From assembly GCA_046328125.1 (NCBI GenBank), contig JAXLXF010000005.1, forward strand, positions 62,001 through 126,000: a stretch of DNA of 64,000 bases, in the 5' to 3' direction. Made by a program: the position numbers and the translations under genes. The notes under the pieces were generated by a model. It saw only the letters and a list, made by a program, of their open reading frames with translations, did not search any database and had not been told where the DNA came from. This DNA is from JADZEM01 sp046328125. GTDB taxonomy: Bacteria; Chloroflexota; UBA6077; JACCZL01. Below are positions 8,563-16,179 of this stretch, one piece after another; positions within the stretch are counted from its first letter, which is position 1, and every line of letters begins with the position of its first letter.

Positions 8563-9354
8563 ATGACAGGAGCGAGCGTGCCAGCCTCGGATGTGCCACA
8601 TCGGATCGTGGTCGAACGGATCGTGTACCGCCTCGAACCGACCGTTATCATGCCGCCAGACGTCGAGAAGCTCGGTCAGGACGCCGAAGGACGTACGGTG
8701 TACGTGGACCGTGGCCGAGCCGCCTCGCGCAAGTACGTCTACCTGCCGGCCGCCGAACCGTCCCTCGCCGCCTACGTCCGCGACGACCCCCCGCCGGGCT
8801 ACGGCCTGGTGGACCTGCTGGCGGATGCCTTTCTGGAGCGACTGCCACGCCCGGAGGCACTGGGTCTGCTCGGCCTGCTGCGCACCAACCACGTGGTGCT
8901 CGCGGACGGCACCCGACTTGGCGGTCCGCTGCCACTCCTGGCCGAGGCGGTCACGACCGTCGCCCTGGAGCCGGGCGGATTCGCGGAGCAGGTCAGGCGC
9001 GTGCCGGAATGGGCGTTGACGGAGGCGCTCCGACCCCGCCTGGAGCAGTTGCGCGCACACCTGCTGAGCGTGCCGTTCGTGCGGGCGCTCAGCTCGCCCG
9101 AGCTTGGCTACGTCCGAGCCATCGCCAGGGCGGAGCTCGTGGTCGCTCGCACCAGCGCCGAATCGCTCGACGTTGGCTCGACGCTGGTCGTGCGGACGTC
9201 CGCCGGCCACGGACCGCTCGTGCTGGTACGGGTAGTCGATCTCACGGAGAAGGACGCGCGCGTCGTGCAGGTCGACGCCGGGCGTGACGACGGAGTCAGC
9301 CACGGCGATCCGGTCGAGCTGGTGGTCACGGAGCGCGGGCTGGCGTCCGACTAG
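8563..9354 (+). CDS. Hypothetical protein
   Basis: A protein of about 263 residues in no family I recognise. It looks soluble: no signal peptide or membrane helix is visible. An N-terminal part (VERIVYRLEPTVIMPPDVEKL) is followed by a Leu-rich helical middle and a beta-rich C-terminus (VGSTLVVRTSAGHGPLVLVRV). The end, with AGRDDGVSHGDPVELVV, resembles a small barrel. The ATG at 8563 lacks a good ribosome site, whereas AGGAG at 8568-8572 sits 5 bases before an in-frame GTG at 8578, which may be the real start. It follows the Wzy-TPR gene closely and may be cotranscribed. Confidence 0.6.
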   Translation: MTGASVPASDVPHRIVVERIVYRLEPTVIMPPDVEKLGQDAEGRTVYVDRGRAASRKYVYLPAAEPSLAAYVRDDPPPGYGLVDLLADAFLERLPRPEALGLLGLLRTNHVVLADGTRLGGPLPLLAEAVTTVALEPGGFAEQVRRVPEWALTEALRPRLEQLRAHLLSVPFVRALSSPELGYVRAIARAELVVARTSAESLDVGSTLVVRTSAGHGPLVLVRVVDLTEKDARVVQVDAGRDDGVSHGDPVELVVTERGLASD

Positions 9355-9373
9355 CCCGAATCGCTGGCGGCGC

Positions 9374-9400
9374 CGCCCCTCGCCGCGACGACGAGGGGCG
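9374..9400. terminator. Stem-loop between convergent genes
   Basis: A perfect 9-bp G+C-rich stem (CGCCCCTCG paired with CGAGGGGCG) around a 9-base loop. It lies between the converging stop codons of the hypothetical gene and the zinc-ribbon gene. There is no T-run, so it is a weak or Rho-assisted terminator at best. Confidence 0.5.
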
Positions 9401-9417
9401 ATGAACCGAACGTCGGC

Positions 9418-9741
9418 TCAGGCTCGGGCGACCGGCCTGACCCTGTCGAAACAAGAGCTACAGTAGACCGGGCGATCCAGGCGAGGCAGGAACGGCACCA
9501 GCGCCGTCGTGCCGCACTCATGACAGGGAACCTGATGCAGCTCGCGGGGGGACTCACCCTGCCGCTCCCTGCGGCGGTTGACGCGGCACTGATGGCACCG
9601 CTGTGGCTGGTTGATCAGACCGCGCTCGGCGAAGAACGCTTGCTCGCCGGCGGAGAAACTGAAGTCGGCTGCACAATCACGGCAGGTCAGCGTCTTGTCC
9701 GTGAAGCTCACCTGTGAGCCCTCCCTGACTGTGGCCCGCAC
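9418..9741 (-). CDS. Double zinc-ribbon protein
   Basis: A 107-residue protein with two predicted zinc ribbons. The first matches the zf-trcl pattern: TLTCRDCAADFSFSAGEQAFFAERGL followed later by CHQC. The second is CHECGTTALVPFLPRLDRPVYCSSCF, the CxxC...CxxC class. An Arg-rich linker (RVNRRRERQ) lies between them and could contact nucleic acid. Function is not established; such proteins are common in Chloroflexota and Actinobacteria. The first ~10 residues do not look conserved, so an internal GTG start near the VSFTDK segment is possible. Confidence 0.75.
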   Translation of the reverse strand: MRATVREGSQVSFTDKTLTCRDCAADFSFSAGEQAFFAERGLINQPQRCHQCRVNRRRERQGESPRELHQVPCHECGTTALVPFLPRLDRPVYCSSCFDRVRPVARA

Positions 9742-9950
9742 GCCGGCATCGCAACCGTCACCACGCGACTCCGACGACCATGGCCTGCCACTGCTGCCCC
9801 GCCCGCACGCGGTTGCGCCCGTAGGGCATCACGGCGGGCAGTATAGCTTTGACGGGAACAATTGTAAAGCCCCCAGCGATTTTCTTTGCATATCGGTCAT
9901 GACGCGCGCAGCACTTGACTGCCGCCAGACCGGACCCCTAGCCTTCGACA

Positions 9951-11765
9951 ATGGAGAGCGCTGAGATCGCCTCGGGAGTGCCTTCGCTACCAGCAGCTTC
10001 CTGTCTCCCGTGGCGGGTCGAGATCCGAGCCGCCGGGCCGTCGCTGGCTATCGCGCTTGTCTGGATCGCCGTCGCGTCAGCCAATTCGATAGCCGAGCTG
10101 GCGACGTACAACAGCACCTCGCGCGACATCGGCGTCTACCTCCAGATGCTCTGGAACACCGCCCACGCGCGGCCGTTCCAGACCACGCTGCTCGAATCGA
10201 ATCGGCTGCACCTGGCCGAGCACGTGGCGCTGCTGCTGCCGGTCCTGTCGCCGTGGTATTCGCTCCAGTCGGACCCGCGCTGGCTGTTCGTGGCGCAGAC
10301 GGTGGTGTTGGCGCTGGCCGGCGTGCCGGTGTACGTGCTCGCTCGACGGAAGATCGGCGGCGTCATCGTGCCCACGCTGTTCGTCGCCGGCTACTTCCTG
10401 ATGCCGACCGTCACCGAGGTCGCCTACGACGCCTTCTATCCGATCGTCTGGGCAGCGTTGCCGATCTCGTTCGCGGCGTACTTCCTGCTGACGGATCGCA
10501 TGCGCCCGGGGATCGCGTTGGCACTGCTCGCGATCCCCATTGAAGAGGAGGCCGGCCTGGCCGTGCTCGGGCTGGGGCTGATGCTGGCGCTTCGACGCGG
10601 ACACCGAAAGCTCGGTCTGGCTCTGGCCGGGGTGGCGCTGCTCTGGCTCGGTCTGGTGGCGATGGTCGTGATGCCGCGCTTCCACGAGCCGTCCACGCTC
10701 CCGCAGTCGGGCGACAACCGCACGGTGGACCATTTCGCGGCGCTGCTTCACAGCCCGGTCGAGACGGTGTCCGACCTGGCGATGAACCGGTTCCCGCGAG
10801 CCGCGCGCTGGCTCCTGGCCCCGACCGGCGGGCTCTCGCTACTGGCTCCTCAAGTCTTGATCGCGGATGTGCCGCAGGCGGCGACGCTGTTGCTGGCGGA
10901 CAAAGGCGAGCGATTCCGTCGCCACTGGACGGCGCCGATGCTGCCGACGATCTGGCTGGCGGCGGTGGTCGGGTTCGCGGCGCTGCGGGGACGCCCGCTA
11001 CGCATCCTCGGTCTGGTGCTGGTGGTCGTCGGGACGGCGGCGACGTTCCGGCTCGACAGCAACCTGCCGGGCGGCGGTGACTACGACCCGGACGACGTCG
11101 CGTGGTCCGACCGCGCCGAGCAGCACGCCTATCTGGTCGAGCGGGTGCCGGCCGGCGCGTCGCTGGTCGCCAGCCGCCGCTTCCTGGGCAACGTCGCCGA
11201 CCGCGCCGATCTGTACGTCTACCCGCCGAGCTACCTCGGCAAGCTCTGGCCGCCCGACCGCCGCGCGCAGGCGTACTTGCTCGACCTGACCAACGACGGC
11301 ACACGCGAAGCGCTCGGGCGGCGAGACAGTCCGCTCCGTGCGAATCGACCGTACGCGATCTGGCTGGCTGGATCGGACGCGATGATGCTGCTCGACGCTG
11401 TCCCAGAGCCGCAGCTCGTGCACGACCTCGACGCCGGCGGGATCCAGCTCCACGGCCTCGACGCCCGCCGGCACGGCGACGTGGTGGAGATCGAGCTGCA
11501 CTGGCGGGCCGTGACGAAGCCGGCGACGCGGCTGATCCGGACCATCGAGGTCGCCAATTCCAGCGGCATGGTGTACGCCGCGTCGAACGAGACGGCGCTC
11601 GACGACCTGTTCCCGACCGACCAGTGGCCGGCCGGGCAGGTCGTGGTGGACCGCGTGCAGTTGAACACCGGCGTCGGCTTCCCGGACCGGGCGCGGATCG
11701 GCTGGCGCCAGCCCGGATCGCGTGGGGGACAGACCGTCGAGGTGTCGCTCGGCCTCACCCGTTGA
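9951..11765 (+). CDS. DUF2079 family polytopic membrane protein
   Basis: About 604 residues and roughly ten membrane helices in the first ~370, then a soluble extracytoplasmic domain. The N-terminal DIGVYLQMLWNTAHARPF motif with the later HLAEHVALLLPVLSPWY is characteristic of DUF2079, a family with a fold related to GT-C glycosyltransferases. The C-terminal part (about 470-600) is beta-rich (IQLHGLDARRHGDVVEIELHW), like the jelly-roll tails seen on other membrane proteins of this window. The enzymatic role is not established. The 3' end overlaps the convergent amidohydrolase gene by 11 bases. Confidence 0.8.
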   Translation: MESAEIASGVPSLPAASCLPWRVEIRAAGPSLAIALVWIAVASANSIAELATYNSTSRDIGVYLQMLWNTAHARPFQTTLLESNRLHLAEHVALLLPVLSPWYSLQSDPRWLFVAQTVVLALAGVPVYVLARRKIGGVIVPTLFVAGYFLMPTVTEVAYDAFYPIVWAALPISFAAYFLLTDRMRPGIALALLAIPIEEEAGLAVLGLGLMLALRRGHRKLGLALAGVALLWLGLVAMVVMPRFHEPSTLPQSGDNRTVDHFAALLHSPVETVSDLAMNRFPRAARWLLAPTGGLSLLAPQVLIADVPQAATLLLADKGERFRRHWTAPMLPTIWLAAVVGFAALRGRPLRILGLVLVVVGTAATFRLDSNLPGGGDYDPDDVAWSDRAEQHAYLVERVPAGASLVASRRFLGNVADRADLYVYPPSYLGKLWPPDRRAQAYLLDLTNDGTREALGRRDSPLRANRPYAIWLAGSDAMMLLDAVPEPQLVHDLDAGGIQLHGLDARRHGDVVEIELHWRAVTKPATRLIRTIEVANSSGMVYAASNETALDDLFPTDQWPAGQVVVDRVQLNTGVGFPDRARIGWRQPGSRGGQTVEVSLGLTR

Positions 11766-12930
11766 GGTAGCGCTCGACGATCCGGACCAGCATCTCCACG
11801 CCCACCGGCAGCGCGTCCTCGTCGATGTCGAACCCTGGGTTGTGGTTGGTGACGGTGAAGCCCTTCGCCTCGTTGAGCACGCCAAGGTTGAAGTAACAGC
11901 CCTTTGCGCGCGAGATGAAGTAGCCCACGTCCTCGGACGCCATCGTCGGCGGCCGCACGATCGTCTTCTCAGGTCCGACCACCTCATGGGCCACCGACCG
12001 GACGAACTCGGCCATGTCCTCGTCGTTGACCAGCACCGGGTAGCCGAGCGAGTATTCGACGGTGGCGTCGCCGCCGAACGCGCGGGCGATCCCGACGACC
12101 GTCTCCTCGATGCGCTCCCGCAGGCGCTTGCGCACACCCTCGTCGAACGACCGCACCGTGGCCGACATCGTCGCCGTCGGGGGGATCACGTTCGGCACCG
12201 TGCCGGCCTGGATGCTCCCGACCGTGATGACGGCCGCCTGGAGCGGATCCACGTTCCGCGAGACGATCGAGTGCAGCGCCGTCACGACGTGGGCGGCGAT
12301 CAACACCGGATCGACCGCTGCCTGGGGTCGGGCACCGTGGCCGCCGACGCCGATGATGGTGGCCCGGAACGAGTCGGCAGCGGAGGCTGAGGCGCCGCCT
12401 CGGGCGCTCACCGTGCCGACCGGGGCGCCGGTCAGGTGCAGCCCGAAGACGGCGTCCACCTTTGGGTCGTCCATCGCGCCGTCCGCGATCATGCCCAGCG
12501 CTCCGCCGGGCGGACGCTCCTCGGCCGGCTGGAACGCCAGCACCACGTTGCCGGCCAGCGACTCGCGGCGCTCGGCGAGGATTCGCGCGACGGACATGAG
12601 GATCGCGGTGTGGCCGTCGTGGCCGCAGGCGTGCATGACGCCCGGGCGGGTGGACTTGTACGGTTTGTCGCCCTCCTCCTGGACGGGTAGGGCGTCCATG
12701 TCGGCGCGCAGCATCACGGTCTTGCCGGGGCTGCCGCCGCGAATGACGCCGACGACGCCGGTCCGTCCGACGCCGGTGCGGGTCTCGATGTCGAGCGAGC
12801 GGAGCCGGTTGGCGACGTAGGCGGCGGTCTCGTGCTCCTCGAAGCCGAGCTCCGGGTGCATGTGCAGGTGGCGGCGGTCCTGAACCAGCTCGTCGCGCAC
12901 GGCGAGGATGGTCGCGGTCATGGCACACAT
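11755..12930 (-). CDS. M20 family metal-dependent amidohydrolase
   Basis: A 391-residue M20D-type amidohydrolase (N-acyl-amino-acid, hippurate or indoleacetyl-amino-acid hydrolase group). Metal-site motifs are present in order: MRADMDALPVQEE, HACGHDGHTAI and FQPAEERPPGG, plus the final metal-ligand region TNHNPGFDID near the C-terminus. The dimerisation (lid) domain lies in the middle, about residues 185-295. The enzyme probably removes an acyl group from an amino acid or peptide in the cytoplasm; the exact substrate cannot be read from sequence. The ATG at 12930 is the natural start. Confidence 0.9.
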   Translation of the reverse strand: MCAMTATILAVRDELVQDRRHLHMHPELGFEEHETAAYVANRLRSLDIETRTGVGRTGVVGVIRGGSPGKTVMLRADMDALPVQEEGDKPYKSTRPGVMHACGHDGHTAILMSVARILAERRESLAGNVVLAFQPAEERPPGGALGMIADGAMDDPKVDAVFGLHLTGAPVGTVSARGGASASAADSFRATIIGVGGHGARPQAAVDPVLIAAHVVTALHSIVSRNVDPLQAAVITVGSIQAGTVPNVIPPTATMSATVRSFDEGVRKRLRERIEETVVGIARAFGGDATVEYSLGYPVLVNDEDMAEFVRSVAHEVVGPEKTIVRPPTMASEDVGYFISRAKGCYFNLGVLNEAKGFTVTNHNPGFDIDEDALPVGVEMLVRIVERYLNG

Positions 12931-13111
12931 CAGGCTGAACCTCGCGGCCGGACTGAGAATTGCGCATGACGGTAACGCGATTCACGCTCCGAAGTCCACG
13001 TCACGTTGCCGGACTTCCGAGTACACTACTTCGAGGTTGGGCTGCGCGACGCACCGGCGGCTGGTGAGGCTCGCGCGGCCCGCGTCGTTTCGGGAAGGGG
13101 ACTCCGCGCCG

Positions 13112-14371
13112 ATGTTCGACAGAACGGTCCTGGAGAATGGGCTCCGCGTCGTCAGCAGCACGATGCCGCACACGCGCTCGGTCAGCGTGGGCCTGTACGT
13201 GGCGGCCGGCTCGCGCTACGAGCACGACGAGATCGCCGGGGTCTCTCACTTCCTGGAGCACATGCTGTTCAAAGGGACCACCCGCCGCCCAACCGCCCAG
13301 ATGATCTCCGAGGAGATCGAGGGTGTCGGCGGCAGCATGAACGCTGCGACCGACAAGGAGCTCACCGTCTACTGGGCCAAGGTCGGACAGCAGCATTTCG
13401 AGCGCTGCATGGACGTGCTCTCCGATGCGCTCCTGGCCTCGACGTTCGACCCGGCCGAGATCGAGAAGGAGCGCCAGGTCATCATCGAAGAGCTGGCGAT
13501 GACCGAAGACAGCCCCGGCGACCTGGCGGCGCTGCTGATCGACGAAGTGCTGTGGCCGGATCAGCCGCTCGGGCGGGACGTTGGCGGCTCGGCGCAGACG
13601 GTGGCGGCGATCACGCGCGACCAGATCGTCGGGTTCGTGGACCAGAACTACACGCCGGCGAACACGGTGCTGTCGGTGGCAGGCAATGTCAGCCATGAGG
13701 ACGTGGTGGCGTTGTCGCGAGCCCTCCTGGGTGGCTGGCCTCGCGCGACGCCGGGCGAGTGGTTCAAGGCCGAGGAGAAGCCGTCGCCGCGCGTCGCCCT
13801 GAAGTCGAAGAAGTCAGAGCAGGCCCACGTCTGCGTGGGCCTGCCGGGCTATTCGAGCAGCCACCCGGACCGGTACGCACTCGACCTCATGAACACGATC
13901 CTGGGCGAAGGGATGTCGTCGCGGCTGTTCGTCGAGATCCGCGAGAAGCTGGCGCTGGCCTACGACGTTCATTCGTATGTGGCCCATTTCCTGGACGCTG
14001 GCGCGCTGGTGGTCTCGGCCGGGGTGGACCCGAAGCGGGTCGATCCGACCATCGAGGCGATTCTCTCGGAGCTGGCGAAGATGCGCCAGGGTGTGCCCGA
14101 CACCGAGCTGCGCAAGGCGAAGGATCTGATCAAGGGGCGCCTACAGCTGCGGATGGAGGACACGCGGGCCGTCTCGTCGTGGCTGGGCACGCAGGAGCTG
14201 CTGCGGAACGAGATCCTGACGGTGGACGACGCGCTGGACGTCATCGAGAACGTGTCGCTGACCGACGTCAACCGGGTCGCCGACGAGCTTTTGCGGCCGG
14301 AGCGCATGTCGCTGGCGATTGTCGGGCCGTACCGGAGCCAGGCGCGGTTCGGGAAGCTAATGACGGTGTAG
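13112..14371 (+). CDS. M16 family zinc peptidase (processing-protease-like)
   Basis: A 419-residue insulinase/mitochondrial processing peptidase homologue, a single-unit M16B enzyme. The inverted zinc motif HxxEH is present as HFLEH in GVSHFLEHMLFKGTTRR. The downstream zinc-ligand Glu lies in IIEELAMTEDSPGD. The C-terminal inactive half has the usual Arg/Tyr segment (SSRLFVEIREKLALAYDVHSY). The start at 13112 gives the family's typical N-terminus (TVLENGLRVVSSTMPHTRSVS), and GAAGGGG lies upstream; in-frame codons further upstream add only unrelated sequence. Bacterial M16B proteases are thought to degrade peptides or trim exported proteins. Confidence 0.9.
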   Translation: MFDRTVLENGLRVVSSTMPHTRSVSVGLYVAAGSRYEHDEIAGVSHFLEHMLFKGTTRRPTAQMISEEIEGVGGSMNAATDKELTVYWAKVGQQHFERCMDVLSDALLASTFDPAEIEKERQVIIEELAMTEDSPGDLAALLIDEVLWPDQPLGRDVGGSAQTVAAITRDQIVGFVDQNYTPANTVLSVAGNVSHEDVVALSRALLGGWPRATPGEWFKAEEKPSPRVALKSKKSEQAHVCVGLPGYSSSHPDRYALDLMNTILGEGMSSRLFVEIREKLALAYDVHSYVAHFLDAGALVVSAGVDPKRVDPTIEAILSELAKMRQGVPDTELRKAKDLIKGRLQLRMEDTRAVSSWLGTQELLRNEILTVDDALDVIENVSLTDVNRVADELLRPERMSLAIVGPYRSQARFGKLMTV

Positions 14372-14401
14372 CTTCGCCGTCAGTCCGCCCGTCCGAGCGG
14401 C

Positions 14402-15268
14402 CTACGTCCGAATGGCGCGTCCGGCACGTCGGCGCGGGCTGGTCGGCTGGCAGGTCGGGCAGAACCACGTCCCGCGCTGCGCGATCACCTGCCGCACGAT
14501 CGGCGTCTGGCAGGTATCGCGAGGACAGGGCAGGCCGGCCCGACCGTACACCATCAGGAACTCCTGGTTGGTGCCGGGCTCGCCCTCGGCATCGACGTAA
14601 TCCGAGAGCGAGGTGCCGCGACGCTCGATGGCCGCCGCCAGCACCCGCTGGATCGCCTCGTGAAGCCGTCCACGCTCGCGGGCGGTCAGCGACTGGGCCA
14701 GCCGCTCCGGATGGAGCTGCGCGTCCCAGAGGATCTCGTCGGCGTACAGGTTGCCGATGCCGGCCAGGAAGCCCTGGTCGAGCAAGAGCGACTTGAGCCG
14801 GCCGCGCCGCTGCTCGATCAGCCGGTCCAGGTCCGAGCGCTCGATCTCCAGCGGCTCTGGTCCCAGGCGCTGATCCAGGAACTCGTTGAGATCGTCGCGC
14901 CCTCGGAACAGGTAGATCCGGCCGAACTTGCGCGGGTCCACGAAGTCCAGCCGCCAGCCGTCGTCCATCGTGACCGTCAGATGCGTGTGCGGCACGACCG
15001 GGATGTCCGTTGTCCGGAGCACCAGATTGCCGCTCATCTTGCGGTGCAGCACCAGGAAGACGTCGTCGGACAGCCCGACGATGACGTACTTGCCACGTCG
15101 GGCAATCGACTCGATGGTCTGGTCCACGACGGCGGCGCCGAGGTCGGCCAGGGTGGCGTTCGGCGCCATCCTCGGCCAGTCCAGCGAGCCGACCTGGACG
15201 ATGGTCCGCCCGAGAACGCGCTCGCGCAGGCCGCGCGCGGTCGTCTCGACCTCTGGCAGCTCAGGCAT
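14402..15268 (-). CDS. mutM: Formamidopyrimidine-DNA glycosylase (Fpg/MutM), copy 1
   Basis: A 288-residue base-excision-repair enzyme removing oxidised purines such as 8-oxoguanine, with AP lyase activity. The mature N-terminus PELPEVET carries the catalytic Pro and Glu. LHRKMSGNLVL supplies the conserved Lys, and helix-two-turn-helix residues lie in GIGNLYADEILW. The C-terminal zinc finger is CPRDTC...CPTC, with a four-residue first spacing where two is standard. It ends the thiL-to-mutM gene run and lies 23 bases beyond a second Fpg paralogue, from which it differs substantially. Confidence 0.92.
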   Translation of the reverse strand: MPELPEVETTARGLRERVLGRTIVQVGSLDWPRMAPNATLADLGAAVVDQTIESIARRGKYVIVGLSDDVFLVLHRKMSGNLVLRTTDIPVVPHTHLTVTMDDGWRLDFVDPRKFGRIYLFRGRDDLNEFLDQRLGPEPLEIERSDLDRLIEQRRGRLKSLLLDQGFLAGIGNLYADEILWDAQLHPERLAQSLTARERGRLHEAIQRVLAAAIERRGTSLSDYVDAEGEPGTNQEFLMVYGRAGLPCPRDTCQTPIVRQVIAQRGTWFCPTCQPTSPRRRAGRAIRT

Positions 15269-15291
15269 GGCGCGCTCCGCGAGCTCTCACC

Positions 15292-16179
15292 CTACTGCCC
15301 TCTGCTCTCTGCATACCGCCCTCTCGGCTGGCACGACGGGCAGGTGTAGGTGCCGCGCCCGGCAAACTGCTCCTTCTCGATGGTGGCGCCGCAGACCGGG
15401 CACGGCTGGCCCTTCCGGCCGTGGACGCGCGGGAAGTCCCGCGCGAGCGACGCCTTGCCGTTCAGGATCTCGGCGACGCCCTTGTGCACAGCGAAGCCGA
15501 GGACGTGTCGAATCGCGGCGTGCAGGCGGCTCAGGTCGTCTTCGGTGAGATCGCCAACCTTCATCCAGGGAGCCAGTTTCGCCTCGAAGATCGTCTCGTC
15601 GGCGTAGATGTTGCCGATGCCGCTGACGACGCCCTGGTCGAGCAGGACCGGCTTGAGCGGCATCTTCTGGCGGCGCGCCAGCCGCTCCCTCAGCGCGTCC
15701 AGGGTGAAGCCGTCGTCCAGCGGCTCCGGCCCAAGCTTCGCCTGGTCGAGGAGTGGCTGGACGCCGTCCTCGGGCAGAATCCAGACCCGCCCGAACTGGC
15801 GGATGTCGGTCAGGTACAGCACGCTGCCGTCGTCCAAGTGGAAGAGGACGTGCGTCGAGCGGTGGGGGAGCGGCGCGCCGAACGCCGGGACCGGGTGGCC
15901 GCCCTCCGCCAGCGTGTTGCCAGCGGCGTCGCGGTGCACCAGTTGGCCGGCCAGCCGCAGATGGAAGACCACCGCCAGCCCGTCAGACAGGTCGAAGATC
16001 AGGAACTTGGCCCGCCGCCGCAGCGCCTCGATGCGCTTGCCCACGACGGCGTCAGGTTTCAGGCCGGTCGGGCCGACCACCTGCTTCGCCAGTCGCACGT
16101 CAACATTCGCGAAGGCGCGACCGACCAGGGTGGCGGCCAGATCGCGCCGGAGCGACTCGACCTCAGGGAGCTCAGGCAC
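15292..16179 (-). CDS. Formamidopyrimidine-DNA glycosylase-like protein (Fpg/Nei family), copy 2
   Basis: A 295-residue second Fpg-family glycosylase. The N-terminus PELPEVESLRRDL keeps the catalytic Pro and Glu, FHLRLAGQLV replaces the LHRKMSGNLV segment of copy 1, and GIGNIYADETIF gives the DNA-binding helices. The zinc finger is canonical (CPVC...CPSC). The Lys-Met-Ser/Thr-Gly loop is changed to LRLAGQ, so substrate preference may differ from 8-oxoguanine, for example towards pyrimidine lesions as in Nei. It starts at GTG, overlapping the end of polA by 8 bases, so translation is probably coupled. Confidence 0.87.
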   Translation of the reverse strand: MPELPEVESLRRDLAATLVGRAFANVDVRLAKQVVGPTGLKPDAVVGKRIEALRRRAKFLIFDLSDGLAVVFHLRLAGQLVHRDAAGNTLAEGGHPVPAFGAPLPHRSTHVLFHLDDGSVLYLTDIRQFGRVWILPEDGVQPLLDQAKLGPEPLDDGFTLDALRERLARRQKMPLKPVLLDQGVVSGIGNIYADETIFEAKLAPWMKVGDLTEDDLSRLHAAIRHVLGFAVHKGVAEILNGKASLARDFPRVHGRKGQPCPVCGATIEKEQFAGRGTYTCPSCQPRGRYAESRGQ

